Positions 17,299 to 25,313 of a DNA stretch of 64,000 nucleotides are shown in pieces. The DNA comes from an uncultured Oscillospiraceae bacterium. GTDB taxonomy: Bacteria; Bacillota; Clostridia; Oscillospirales; Ruminococcaceae. Both the position numbers and the translations under genes were made by a program. The first letter of the stretch is position 1, and the number at the start of each line of letters is the position of its first letter. Under the pieces are notes generated by a model. It saw only the letters and a list, made by a program, of their open reading frames with translations, had not been told where the DNA came from and did not search any database. The DNA lies in NCBI GenBank assembly GCA_934462925.1, contig CAKSIT010000010.1, forward strand, positions 62,001-126,000, read 5' to 3'.

Positions 17299-18141
17299 TT
17301 ACTTCTGTGCGGCGGTAACTGTACCGCTCGTGAGGCTTATCGTAAGCTTGTGGATATTCTCGCCGCCGAATACGCCCGACGTACCTCTGCCGAGGTTCAT
17401 GAACTGCCCGCGGGTGTTGCCGATATCGGTCTTAAGCGACCCGGACATTCCCGAAAAGTTTATGTCAAGCCCTGCGCCCTCGGGGAAGAACGCGCTCACG
17501 CTGCCGCTGATGGCGCTTACGTTCAGGTCTGCGTTCCATTCCGCGTAGGTTACCTCAACGCTGCCGCTGGTGACTGACACGCTGCCCTCGCCTACCGCGC
17601 CGTCGTAGCGGGTCTTGCCCGATACGGAGTGCAGCGAGAACTTCTCCGCCTTGTAATTGCCGACTGTCGCGCTGCCCGAAACGGTGCATACGCTCAGCGA
17701 CTGCGCGGTGCTGTCCGTGGGGTTGTTGAGCGTTACGCTGCCCGACGCCGCCTGCACCTTAACGTTGTTAAAGAACGCATTGATGCTGATTTCGCCCGAA
17801 GCCGTGTTAAGGTCGAACTCCTCTGCGGTCACGTTTTCAATTACCGCGCCGCCCGAGGCGGTGTTCACCTTAAGCTTTTTGTAGCATACCGCGGGCAGAA
17901 AGAGCTTTATGCTGTATTCCTCCGCGGGCTTTGCGCCGAAAATGCTGAACGAGAGGTTCTCCTTAAGCGTGAGGGTCTTGCCCGAAAGCACCGCGCAGAA
18001 CTCGGGCGTGTCGCGCGGGTTGTTGTACTCAACGTAGATTTCGCCCGCCTCGTGCGGCTGAATGAGTATCTTCGCCGCGTAGGAGCTTACCTCGATGTTC
18101 TCAATGTCGTTATTGAATCTGTAGGTCTGTACGTCTGCCAT
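17299..18141 (-). CDS. DUF4097-type beta-strand repeat protein, soluble
   Basis: 280 aa. A repetitive beta pattern with units such as VNTASGGAVIENVTAEEFDL, NTASGEISIN, QAASGSVTLNN and TVSGSATVGN marks the DUF4097 (adhesin-like) fold. No signal peptide or membrane helix is seen, so it appears cytoplasmic. The ATG at 18141 follows AAGGAGA. The longer frame to 18222 has no RBS. It is the last gene of the PadR-led operon, separated from the previous gene by 114 bases with a hairpin. Related proteins (for example LiaX or YvlB) take part in sensing cell-envelope stress. That role here is inference. Confidence 0.75.
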   Translation of the reverse strand: MADVQTYRFNNDIENIEVSSYAAKILIQPHEAGEIYVEYNNPRDTPEFCAVLSGKTLTLKENLSFSIFGAKPAEEYSIKLFLPAVCYKKLKVNTASGGAVIENVTAEEFDLNTASGEISINAFFNNVKVQAASGSVTLNNPTDSTAQSLSVCTVSGSATVGNYKAEKFSLHSVSGKTRYDGAVGEGSVSVTSGSVEVTYAEWNADLNVSAISGSVSAFFPEGAGLDINFSGMSGSLKTDIGNTRGQFMNLGRGTSGVFGGENIHKLTISLTSGTVTAAQK

Positions 18142-18206
18142 AATTATTCTCCTTTCAGAATAACCTAAAATTACATTTAAGGGTTTATAAGGAAGCCGCA
18201 GCTTCC

Positions 18207-18237
18207 GTTTCAGGGCGGACATATATCCGCCCGAAAC
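18207..18237 (-). terminator. Hairpin between the two DUF4097 genes
   Basis: On the reverse strand GTTTC-GGGCGGA pairs with TCCGCCC-GAAAC around an ATATATG-type loop. A second small stem (GGAAGC/GCTTCC) lies next to it at 18191-18206. It could partly terminate the upstream operon or protect mRNA ends. Confidence 0.5.
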
Positions 18238-18255
18238 TGTAGTGTTAATGCGCGG

Positions 18256-19338
18256 TTACGCTATTTCGGCTATATCCTCTATTTCAGCTATCTCCTCAAT
18301 ATAGTTCCCGCTGATAGTTGTCGTGATAACGGAGTCGCCGCTTGTTATTACCGTTTCCCAGACGTCGAGGTTCTGAACGTTCACCCTGCCCGAGCCTAAG
18401 GTGATGTCGAGCGCCGCGCCGCCCTCGCCGAAGGTGATGTTGCCGCTGTCCTTTATGGTGCGGTCTACTCCGCAGGCGTTTATAACAAGCTTGCCGCTGC
18501 CGAGCGAAGCGTCAAGGTCTGCGTTTACGTCCACGGGGAGCGCTATGGTGAGGTTGCCGCTGCCCATGGTAAACTCGCCGTCGCCGTTGTACTCTGCAAA
18601 GCCGAGCGTTCCGCTGCCGCTGCCCATGTCAAACTCACCCGTGCCGCAAAGCCCGTTGAGGTCGAACGCGCCCGAGCCTATTTCAATGTCGTACTTCCGC
18701 GCGCCGAGGCTGTAGGTTTCCGCCTTGCCGCTGCCCATGCTGAACGTAAGTCTGTCTGCGGTGAAGCCGTCCCTGCCGTAATATTTGAACGACCCCGAAC
18801 CCATTTCTATGTCAATGTCGTTCGCGGTAAGCTCTGTCACGGTAAGCGAGCCTGAGCCTAAGCTTATGTCAAGGCTCTTGTAGAGCTTTTCGGGAATGGT
18901 CACGGTAACGCGCGCCGCGCTGAAAGTGTTAGAGAAGTCGCCGCTTGCAATGCTGTGCGCGAGGTCTTTCCAGAACTGCGCCAGCCCTTTCCAGCGTATT
19001 TTGCCGCCTGTAAGGTAAAGCGTGTTTCCGCTTACCTGCGCGTTAAAGCCTTTGGCAAAGGAATCGTCGGGCTTTTCAGCCACTATCGATACATTGTCGG
19101 CTTTGCCGGACTGGATTATCGTCACATCGTAGAACGAGGTGTCGATTTCTATGCGGTCGAACGGCTTGCTTATCTCGTAGGATTCAATGCTGCCCGTTCC
19201 ATCTGCAAGTATGTTCTCCGCAGTGTTCGAGGTGGTATCGACTACGACATCTCTTGTTCCCAGCACCGCAAGCGACACGCCGAAGCCGATATAGCAGATA
19301 ATGCACAGGGGAATGAATATTGCAAAAAGATGTTTCAT
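18256..19338 (-). CDS. DUF4097-type beta-strand repeat protein with N-terminal membrane anchor
   Basis: 360 aa. One hydrophobic segment (FAIFIPLCIICYIGFGVSLAVL, about residues 5-27) is followed by a long domain built from repeated short strands with the motif GSGxxxxx (LGSGSLTV, MGSGSFKYYG, MGSGKAETY, IGSGAFDL, MGSGSGTLGF, MGSGNLTI, LGSGKLVI, LGSGRVNV), the regular DUF4097 solenoid. The domain is probably outside the cell. It follows the HAAS gene by 12 bases and shares its operon. The family often accompanies PadR regulators and HAAS proteins. The exact function is unknown. Confidence 0.8.
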   Translation of the reverse strand: MKHLFAIFIPLCIICYIGFGVSLAVLGTRDVVVDTTSNTAENILADGTGSIESYEISKPFDRIEIDTSFYDVTIIQSGKADNVSIVAEKPDDSFAKGFNAQVSGNTLYLTGGKIRWKGLAQFWKDLAHSIASGDFSNTFSAARVTVTIPEKLYKSLDISLGSGSLTVTELTANDIDIEMGSGSFKYYGRDGFTADRLTFSMGSGKAETYSLGARKYDIEIGSGAFDLNGLCGTGEFDMGSGSGTLGFAEYNGDGEFTMGSGNLTIALPVDVNADLDASLGSGKLVINACGVDRTIKDSGNITFGEGGAALDITLGSGRVNVQNLDVWETVITSGDSVITTTISGNYIEEIAEIEDIAEIA

Positions 19339-19350
19339 ATCTGCCCCTCC

Positions 19351-20538
19351 TTACAGGTCGTAGATAGCCTTGATGTGGCTTATCACAACATTTTTGATTA
19401 TATTTACTATGCCCTTTACAAGCAGACAAACGAGCATCAGGAATATAATTCCGCTCGAAATCTGCGCCACGCCGAGAAATACTCGCGTGATAAGGTAGTA
19501 CTCCGAAGCGCTGTTAAAGAGCGTTGAGAACCCCGCGCCGAGTATCGACGGAAACACGCCGAACCCGAGCGCGCCCGCGATTCCAACAAGCATTGCTATC
19601 AGCCACCACCACAGGCACACGTCAAGAACCAGCACGCCGATAAGCTTGCCCGCGTTCACGTTGGGCTTCATGCCCTTGATTGAGGCGAACGAGAACTCGT
19701 TTTTGGTCTTTATGTTGTGCGTGCCGTCCTGCGGGGGAACGTACCCCGTGCGCGATTCGGAGCGGCACTCCCGCGCGGTGTCCTGCGGGTGCGGAACACT
19801 GTCTGCCTGCGCTTTCTGAGCCGCCTGCGCCGCTTTTATATTCTCTGCGGAGGTGCGCATGGCATCCGCAACGGCGTGGCCTGCTGTTTTCATAGCGTCT
19901 GCGGCTGCCTTACCCGCGCCCTTAACGGCGTCGGTGTTCACCGCTTCCGCTACGGCGTGCCCTGCGGTTCTGAACGCCTCTGCGGCGGCTCTGCCGGCTG
20001 CGGAAAACGCCTCGGCAACGCTCGGCTCGCCGTTCGTTTGCGCGCTCTGTGTGTTCTGCGCGCTTTGCGTATTTTGCGCAGCCTGCGCGCCCTGTGCGTT
20101 CTGCGAAGCCTGCGCGCTCTGCGAGCTTTGCGCTTCCTCGGGCTTTTCAAGGCGTACGCGCTGCGAATCTGGGTATATCTCCTCGCTGAAATGCTCGGGG
20201 GTGTACTCCCGAATAGGCGCGCTTGGCGCAGTCTTAAGCGAGCTGTCCGCAGGCTCGGTGTGACCCGGCTTTGTAAGGCTTACGCGGGGGCGTTCGGACT
20301 CAACCTCGCGCGCTACCAGACTGTTAATGCGAGAGCTTTCCATGTTGAGATATCCACGCGCTATCTCCTTTACATCGCCCAGTCTGCGGCAGGTTTCCTC
20401 CTCGGAAAGCCCCTCGCCTGCGCTCGCCTTGAAATGCTCCTCAAAATCCGCGAATATATCCTCGTCCGCGTCAATGCCTATCCTGTGCAGCTCGTTATGG
20501 AGCTGAAACAGGAAATCCTCTTTATTGTTTGCTGTCAT
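19351..20538 (-). CDS. HAAS (DUF1700) signalling-domain membrane protein
   Basis: 395 aa. Residues 1-70 form the HAAS helical domain (FLFQLHNELHRIGIDADEDI, GLSEEETCRRLGDVKEIARGYL). The middle (about 140-270) is low-complexity: a Gln/Ala/Ser run with repeated NAQ and TQSAQ units, then amphipathic repeats with AGHAVA(E/D)A at about 22-residue spacing. The last 120 residues hold two or three membrane helices (VLDVCLWWWLIAMLVGIAG and IIFLMLVCLLVKGIVNII). HAAS proteins are usually encoded next to PadR regulators, as here (29 bases downstream of padR). Its ligand is unknown. Confidence 0.8.
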   Translation of the reverse strand: MTANNKEDFLFQLHNELHRIGIDADEDIFADFEEHFKASAGEGLSEEETCRRLGDVKEIARGYLNMESSRINSLVAREVESERPRVSLTKPGHTEPADSSLKTAPSAPIREYTPEHFSEEIYPDSQRVRLEKPEEAQSSQSAQASQNAQGAQAAQNTQSAQNTQSAQTNGEPSVAEAFSAAGRAAAEAFRTAGHAVAEAVNTDAVKGAGKAAADAMKTAGHAVADAMRTSAENIKAAQAAQKAQADSVPHPQDTARECRSESRTGYVPPQDGTHNIKTKNEFSFASIKGMKPNVNAGKLIGVLVLDVCLWWWLIAMLVGIAGALGFGVFPSILGAGFSTLFNSASEYYLITRVFLGVAQISSGIIFLMLVCLLVKGIVNIIKNVVISHIKAIYDL

Positions 20539-20567
20539 GTCCCTGTGACCCCTTTCGTGCGATTATG

Positions 20568-20894
20568 TCAGGATAACGTCCCGCCCTTTGTGGCGAGAAG
20601 TCTGTTAATGCTTTCAACGAACGCGAACCACTCGCTTTCGAGCCGTTCAAGCTCCGCGCGCCCGCCCTGCGTTATAGAGTAGTATTTGCGCGGAGGACCT
20701 TCCTGCGACTCGACAATGTAGCTGTCAATGCTCCCCGAGTCCTTAAGCCGCTTCATCAGCGGGTAAATCGTCCCCTCCGTTACCTGCATACACTCCGATA
20801 TCCTGCTTACAAGCTCATAGCCGTAGCAGTCGCGCTCGTTCACTATCGAAAGCACACACAGCTCCAGCGTTCCGCGCTTCAGCTGGGAGTTCAT
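20568..20894 (-). CDS. PadR-family transcriptional regulator
   Basis: 108 aa winged-helix repressor. The core LKRGTLELCVLSIV, YGYELVSRI, EGTIYPLMKRL and KYYSITQGG are the diagnostic PadR motifs, with a C-terminal dimerisation helix. The ATG at 20894 (MNSQLKR) follows AAAGGAGAG. The frame could extend to 20948 but without an RBS. It leads the operon with the HAAS and DUF4097 genes and probably represses its own promoter, which carries repeated CAAGGTA boxes. Confidence 0.92.
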   Translation of the reverse strand: MNSQLKRGTLELCVLSIVNERDCYGYELVSRISECMQVTEGTIYPLMKRLKDSGSIDSYIVESQEGPPRKYYSITQGGRAELERLESEWFAFVESINRLLATKGGTLS

Positions 20895-20937
20895 GTTCTC
20901 ACTCTCCTTTATTGCCCTCGGTACTTTTATTTCAATG

Positions 20938-21031
20938 GTACTTTGCACCGCAAGGTAGCAATCGGATTAAAAAGGATACTTCCGTATCCGTTGATATTAT
21001 TTTACCACAAGGTATTATGTTTTGCAAGGTA
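20938..21031 (-). promoter_or_regulatory. Promoter and CAAGGTA operator array of the PadR operon
   Basis: On the reverse strand: -35 TTGCAA (21022-21027), 17-bp spacer, -10 TAAAAT (20999-21004). The heptamer TACCTTG (CAAGGTA on the + strand) occurs at 21025-21031 and 21008-21014, 17 bases apart over the core promoter, and again at 20951-20957. There it forms a near-palindrome TACTTTGC-ACC-GCAAGGTA (20939-20957). These are the likely PadR binding sites. The stretch 21032-21223 upstream holds nothing else I can name. Confidence 0.65.
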
Positions 21032-21223
21032 CTGAATGTACAAAATTTAGTGCAATATTTGCGCGGTGTTTGGTGATACTGCACAAAAAACTGCCCGAGC
21101 GTGGCGGGTGTAACCGCATTCGACACGGGAATTTTTATGCCGCGCAATGGCAGCTCCTCCGCCGAGCCGCGGCGCATATTCCCCGCGCCGAAAGCGGCGC
21201 AAAGCCCCCGCAAGGGCGTCCTC

Positions 21224-21628
21224 TTACTCGTGGTGGCAGCCGCCATGCTCCCCTATGCCTATCATGTCGCGGCCGCTGACGTAGTACTTGTCGCGCTGCT
21301 TCTGAACGGCGTCGTCGAGGGTGCGCTTGACCTCGCGCGGGTTTTTGACGTGCTTCAGCTCCTTGACGGGGGTGTCAACGTCCTTTGCCATAAGCTTTAT
21401 CGTGCCGCAGCCGACTATGCGTTCGCCGAAGGAGAGGGCGAGCGACTTGTCAAATACGCGGTAAAGCTCCATCTCGTCCTCGTGCAGGCTTAAAAAGCCC
21501 GTGCGCGTGATTAACTTTGTTTCGGTGAGAATATACCTTGTAAAGGAAATGGGCAGTCCCATAACGCACTTTTTGCCCGTCCAGATTATCGTGCCGTATT
21601 CCTTTGTGAGTTTTGCGAGATTCGCCAT
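21224..21628 (-). CDS. Small PH-domain-like protein
   Basis: 134 aa with no membrane segment. The pattern ITRTGFLSLHEDEMELYRVFDKSL, then GCGTIKLMAKD, then LKHVKNPREVKRTLDDAV matches bacterial PH-like (DUF304-type) domains, usually found in membrane-associated proteins. The C-terminal tail GEHGGCHHE has three His and one Cys and might bind metal. RBS AAAGGAG lies before the ATG. It is the last gene of a four-gene reverse-strand operon. The function is unknown. Confidence 0.65.
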   Translation of the reverse strand: MANLAKLTKEYGTIIWTGKKCVMGLPISFTRYILTETKLITRTGFLSLHEDEMELYRVFDKSLALSFGERIVGCGTIKLMAKDVDTPVKELKHVKNPREVKRTLDDAVQKQRDKYYVSGRDMIGIGEHGGCHHE

Positions 21629-21647
21629 GAATCATGCTCCTTTCGGT

Positions 21648-22802
21648 TCAGTCGGCGAGCGTACGCAGGCGCTGCTGTATGCGGCGGTATTCCGCAGACG
21701 TGGCGTCCGCGCTGCTCTGCGCTAAGTATATGTCGGAGTAGAGCCTGCAGAAGAACAGGTCGCTTCCGAAAAATTTGTCCATTCGCCGCATTTGCCCTAT
21801 CGTGTATACCCGCGAGAGGAACAGCCGCTTTTCAAGCGCCGAGGAGCTTTGCTCAAGCGCCCCCATCATAAGAAAGTCGTATAGCACGTCCGTTACCATC
21901 TTGCTGTCCTGCGGCGGGAACGAGCCGTCGCATACGCTCTCGCAAAGCGAGATAGCGTCGTTTATGCGCCCCTCGTCCACCGTGCGCAGCCACACCTCGC
22001 GGTCGTAAACGTAAACCGCCCTGCACAGCGCTTCCTTAACGCGCGCGTCGGGGTGGTAGCGCAGCACGGGGAGATAGCTGCGGCGCAGGTCCTTGTCTGG
22101 CTCTGCGGGGTAGCTGCCAACGGCGAAGCGCGAGGTTTCCCCGTCAAGCCGCGCGGCGTTATAAAGCGGCGCGCAGTCAACGTTAATGCAGTGCGCCAGT
22201 ATCTCGCACGCAAGCGTGCGCAGCGGCGGAAAGCTCTCCATAAGCCGCGTGAAAAACCCGCGCGTGTAGTATTCCGACACGAACCGCCCGCCGCGCGAAA
22301 AAAACTTCTTCACGATTTCGAGCGCGTATTCAACGGAACTTTGAGCCATGCTCCAGTCGCTCTGCGAGCGGATAACCGCCGTGCAGTCCCTGAGCCAGCC
22401 CTCCCAGTTTTCGGTATCCTTAAGCTTCAGTATACCCGAGGTGAGAAGTCCGCAGCGGCTCTCAAAGTCGTTGGGGTAGTGCGACAGCGCCGCCTGAAAG
22501 CCCTCGAACGCCTTTGTAAAATCCCACTTGCGGAACAGCTCCTGCGCCTTTGCGCACTCCTCGCGGCATTCCGCAAGGCCGCGCGTGTCCTGCACGGGCG
22601 CGTCGTCGTCGTCAATAAGTCCGCTTAAGTCCGCTTCAATGGACAGCTCGTCGGGAACGGAGGCGCGAAGCCCGCTCAGCAGCTCCTCGCGCGCTTCCGC
22701 GTAGGCTATGTGAGTGCCGCAGTACAGGCAAAAGCCCGAAGCCATGTCGCTGTCGAGCATTATCATGCGCGCGCATTTCGGGCATACGCAGTATTCAAGC
22801 AT
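21648..22802 (-). CDS. Zinc-ribbon protein with helical repeat body, function unknown
   Basis: 384 aa. The N-terminus has two CxxC pairs, CPKC and CLYC (about residues 7-31), forming a zinc ribbon. The remaining sequence is alpha-helical and looks TPR-like (RKWDFTKAFEGFQAALSHYPNDFESRCGL). I do not recognise a catalytic motif. RBS AAGGAGG stands 7 bases before the ATG. The gene lies between ung and the PH-like gene, 19 bases from the latter. Confidence 0.65.
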   Translation of the reverse strand: MLEYCVCPKCARMIMLDSDMASGFCLYCGTHIAYAEAREELLSGLRASVPDELSIEADLSGLIDDDDAPVQDTRGLAECREECAKAQELFRKWDFTKAFEGFQAALSHYPNDFESRCGLLTSGILKLKDTENWEGWLRDCTAVIRSQSDWSMAQSSVEYALEIVKKFFSRGGRFVSEYYTRGFFTRLMESFPPLRTLACEILAHCINVDCAPLYNAARLDGETSRFAVGSYPAEPDKDLRRSYLPVLRYHPDARVKEALCRAVYVYDREVWLRTVDEGRINDAISLCESVCDGSFPPQDSKMVTDVLYDFLMMGALEQSSSALEKRLFLSRVYTIGQMRRMDKFFGSDLFFCRLYSDIYLAQSSADATSAEYRRIQQRLRTLAD

Positions 22803-22833
22803 AGTTGCACCTCCTTGTGTAAATTATGCCGCG

Positions 22834-23505
22834 TCAGTCCGTGATTTGCCAGTCTATCTCCGAAAGCCCCTTTGAGCGCAGGAACGCGTTCGTTTTGGAA
22901 AAATGCCTGCACCCGAAAAAGCCGCGGCTTGCGGAAAGGGGACTGGGGTGCGCGCATTGCAGGATAAGGTGCTGCGGGTTTGTGAGCAGCGCCGCCTTTG
23001 CCTGCGCGGGTCTGCCCCACAGCAGGAAAACTATGGGGTCGGGGCGGTCGTTGAGCAGCCCTATAACGCGGTCGGTGAACTGCTCCCACCCGTGGTGCGC
23101 ATGGCTGAACGCCGCGCCGCGCCTTACGGTAAGCACGGTGTTGAGCAGCAGCACGCCGCTGTCCGCCCACTGCGTAAGCTCGCCGTGGCGGGGCGTTGGT
23201 ATGCCGAGGTCTGAGTTAAGCTCCTTAAAAATGTTTTTGAGCGAGGGCGGCGGCTCGACGCCTTTTCTCACAGAAAAGCACATTCCGTGCGCCTGTCCCG
23301 GCTCGTGGTAGGGGTCTTGCCCGAGAATTACCGCGCGCACGTTGCTGTACGAGGTGTGGCGCAGGGCGTTAAATATGTCGCCCATCGGCGGGTACACCGT
23401 GTGCGTGTTGTATTCTGTTATAAGGAACTGCCGCAGCGCGCGGTAGTAGTCCTTTTTAAACTCGTCCTTAAGCAGCTCGTCCCACTCGTTGCCTATGTTT
23501 ACCAT
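22834..23505 (-). CDS. ung: Uracil-DNA glycosylase (family 1)
   Basis: 223 aa, normal length. The active-site motif GQDPYHEPGQAHG carries the catalytic Asp, FSV follows for uracil stacking, and the intercalation loop HPSPLSASRGFFGC with its His is near the C-terminus. The enzyme removes uracil from DNA to start base-excision repair. It starts 12 bases after the flavin reductase gene on the same strand, so the two are co-transcribed. Confidence 0.96.
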   Translation of the reverse strand: MVNIGNEWDELLKDEFKKDYYRALRQFLITEYNTHTVYPPMGDIFNALRHTSYSNVRAVILGQDPYHEPGQAHGMCFSVRKGVEPPPSLKNIFKELNSDLGIPTPRHGELTQWADSGVLLLNTVLTVRRGAAFSHAHHGWEQFTDRVIGLLNDRPDPIVFLLWGRPAQAKAALLTNPQHLILQCAHPSPLSASRGFFGCRHFSKTNAFLRSKGLSEIDWQITD

Positions 23506-23517
23506 GCCGCACCGCCC

Positions 23518-24114
23518 TTACTTTTTCTTTTTGGAGAGCTGCGGGTTTTTCGGGCGCTTTGGCTTTACGGAGTAGCCGAACGTGCCTATCTTCTTGCCGA
23601 GCGCGAAATACGTGCCGTGCGCGTAGGCGAGCAGCCCCGCCTGCTCAATGCGAAGCCTGCCGCGCTCGTCTATAAGGTCCTTTGCAATGTTCACCGAGAG
23701 TATGTCGGCAAGGAACATATCGTGCGAGCCGAGCGGGATAACGTCGCTTACGCGGCATTCAAGCGAAATCACCGCCTGCGCTATCTGCGGCGCGGAAACG
23801 TTGCGGCAGGGCTGCGGCACGAGCTTCATCTTTGCGAGCTTGTCCTCGTCGCGCGAGGACTTTATGCCGCAGTAGTCAAGCTGGTGCACCATGTGCGAGG
23901 GCAGCATATTTATAACGAACTCCCCCGACTCCTTTATAATGCCGTAGGAATTGCGCGAGGGGCGCACGGAAATGTAGGTCTTGGGCGGCTCGGAGCAGGT
24001 TATGCCCGTCCAGCCGATAGTAAGCCCCGCGGGCTTTTCAACAGTACCGCAGGTCACGAGAACGGCGGGTACGGGCGAAAGCAGCGTTCCGCCTTTCCAT
24101 GTTACTTTTTCCAT
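23518..24114 (-). CDS. Flavin reductase-like FMN-binding protein
   Basis: 198 aa of the flavin-reductase-like split-barrel family. PVLVTCGTVEKPAGLTIGWTGITCSEPPKTYISVRPSRNSY and the later FVINMLPSHMVHQLDYCG are the usual FMN-binding elements. The C-terminus is lysine-rich (KRPKNPQLSKKKK). The family moves electrons between NAD(P)H and flavins or binds FMN in stress responses. The partner is unknown here. RBS AAAGGA lies before the ATG. It is the first gene after the promoter at 24153-24181. Confidence 0.85.
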   Translation of the reverse strand: MEKVTWKGGTLLSPVPAVLVTCGTVEKPAGLTIGWTGITCSEPPKTYISVRPSRNSYGIIKESGEFVINMLPSHMVHQLDYCGIKSSRDEDKLAKMKLVPQPCRNVSAPQIAQAVISLECRVSDVIPLGSHDMFLADILSVNIAKDLIDERGRLRIEQAGLLAYAHGTYFALGKKIGTFGYSVKPKRPKNPQLSKKKK

Positions 24115-24152
24115 AATGTGTATCCTTTCGTGTTTGCGTGATTTTTATTTAC

Positions 24153-24181
24153 ATTGTATCACAAAAACGCTCATTTTTCAA
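24153..24181 (-). promoter_or_regulatory. Promoter of the flavin reductase/ung operon
   Basis: Reverse strand: TTGAAA (24176-24181), 17 bp, TACAAT (24153-24158) preceded by TGA. It is divergent from the NUDIX promoter that starts 9 bases away, so one regulator bound between them could affect both. Confidence 0.7.
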
Positions 24182-24189
24182 TAGCGGCA

Positions 24190-24218
24190 TTGAATTTTTT
24201 GCGGGAATGTGCTATAAT
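24190..24218 (+). promoter_or_regulatory. Promoter of the NUDIX/MIF-like pair
   Basis: TTGAAT (24190-24195), 17 bp, TATAAT (24213-24218) with TG at 24210-24211 context (TGTGCTATAAT), an extended -10. Confidence 0.75.
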
Positions 24219-24271
24219 CTTATTGTGCGGGCAAAAGCGCCGCGCATAATTCCCCGAAGGAGGCGCTTGCA

Positions 24272-24850
24272 ATGTATTCGGACGGCGAGCTTTTTGACAT
24301 ACTTGATGAAACGGGCGCGCGAACCGGCGAGGTAATGCCGCGCGGCGAGGTCCACGCAGCGGGCGCGCTGCACGGCAGCGTTCACGTGTGGCTGGTGAGC
24401 GGCACGGGCGCGGACGCGCACGTTCTGCTGCAAAAACGCGCCGCCGACAAGGACAGCTTCCCCTCGTGCCTTGACGCTGCGTGTACGGGTCACATAGACT
24501 CGGGCGAAGAACCGCTTGCCGCAGCCGTGCGCGAGCTTTCCGAGGAGATAGGCGTGCAGGCGCTGCCAAGCGAGCTTATACCGCTGTTCAGGCGCAGGGT
24601 GAGCGAGGACAACGTATTCCACGGAAAACGCTTTATAAACAACGAGATAACGTGGGTGTATCTCTATCGCGGCGGCTTTGCGCTCTCAGAGCTTCGCTTT
24701 GAAAAGGCGGAGATATCCGCGCTTGAGGAAATGCCCGCGCAGGAGCTTCGCCGCAGGCTGCGCGAGGGCGGGGACGGCCTTTGCATAGACAGGGACGAGT
24801 TTGAGGAAGTAATGCGCTGCGCGGAGGATATGAACCGCGCGGCAAGATAA
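24272..24850 (+). CDS. NUDIX hydrolase, isopentenyl-diphosphate isomerase-like subgroup
   Basis: 192 aa. The Nudix box runs from GHIDSGEE to RELSEEIGV, with all metal-binding Glu residues. The start, with LDETGARTGEVMPRGEVHAAGALHGSVHVWL and then LLQKRAADKDSFP, matches the YfcD/IDI-like subgroup. It should hydrolyse a nucleoside diphosphate derivative or isomerise a diphosphate; the substrate cannot be told from sequence. RBS GGAGG lies 9 bases upstream of the ATG. The next gene starts 24 bases after its stop. Confidence 0.85.
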   Translation: MYSDGELFDILDETGARTGEVMPRGEVHAAGALHGSVHVWLVSGTGADAHVLLQKRAADKDSFPSCLDAACTGHIDSGEEPLAAAVRELSEEIGVQALPSELIPLFRRRVSEDNVFHGKRFINNEITWVYLYRGGFALSELRFEKAEISALEEMPAQELRRRLREGGDGLCIDRDEFEEVMRCAEDMNRAAR

Positions 24851-24874
24851 CTGTATTACACGGAGGACAACGCA

Positions 24875-25216
24875 ATGCCATTCATCAACACAAAGTTTAC
24901 GGGAGAAATAAACGAGGCGCAGCAGGACGCGATAAAGACCGCGTTCGGCAAGGCGGTGGAGCTTCTCGGCAAGACCGAAAGCTGGCTTATGGTGGGGTTC
25001 GAGCCGAACAGCGCACTCTATTTCCGCGGCAATAAGCCCGCGAGCGCCGCTTTTGTAGAGGTGAGCCTTTACGGCAAGGCTTCGCCCGCGGCGTGCGACG
25101 GCATGACTGCGGAAATATGCCGCATACTCACAAAGGAGCTTGCTGTGCCTGCGGACATGATTTACGTAAAGTACTCGCCCACGGAGCAGTGGGGCTGGAA
25201 CGGCGGCAATTTCTGA
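24875..25216 (+). CDS. MIF-like tautomerase
   Basis: 113 aa, the size of macrophage migration inhibitory factor. The catalytic Pro sits right after the initiator Met (MPFINTKF), LVGFEP-like and GRASPAA-like blocks are present as MVGFEPNSALYFRG and LYGKASPAACDGMTAEICRIL, and it ends MIYVKYSPTEQWGWNGGNF as in MIF. Removal of Met would expose Pro1 as the general base for keto-enol tautomerisation. It is co-transcribed with the NUDIX gene. The natural substrate is unknown. Confidence 0.85.
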   Translation: MPFINTKFTGEINEAQQDAIKTAFGKAVELLGKTESWLMVGFEPNSALYFRGNKPASAAFVEVSLYGKASPAACDGMTAEICRILTKELAVPADMIYVKYSPTEQWGWNGGNF

Positions 25217-25228
25217 CGGGAACGGGAC

Positions 25229-25257
25229 TTGCATTTTCAGTGCGGTTATGCTAAAAT
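25229..25257 (+). promoter_or_regulatory. Promoter of the miaB operon
   Basis: TTGCAT (25229-25234), 17 bp, TAAAAT (25252-25257) with the TGC extension at 25249-25251. Confidence 0.65.
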
Positions 25258-25313
25258 AAAAGGGTGCGCCCGAATTATGGCGCGCATAATCCCACAGCGG
25301 AAGGACAAATGCT

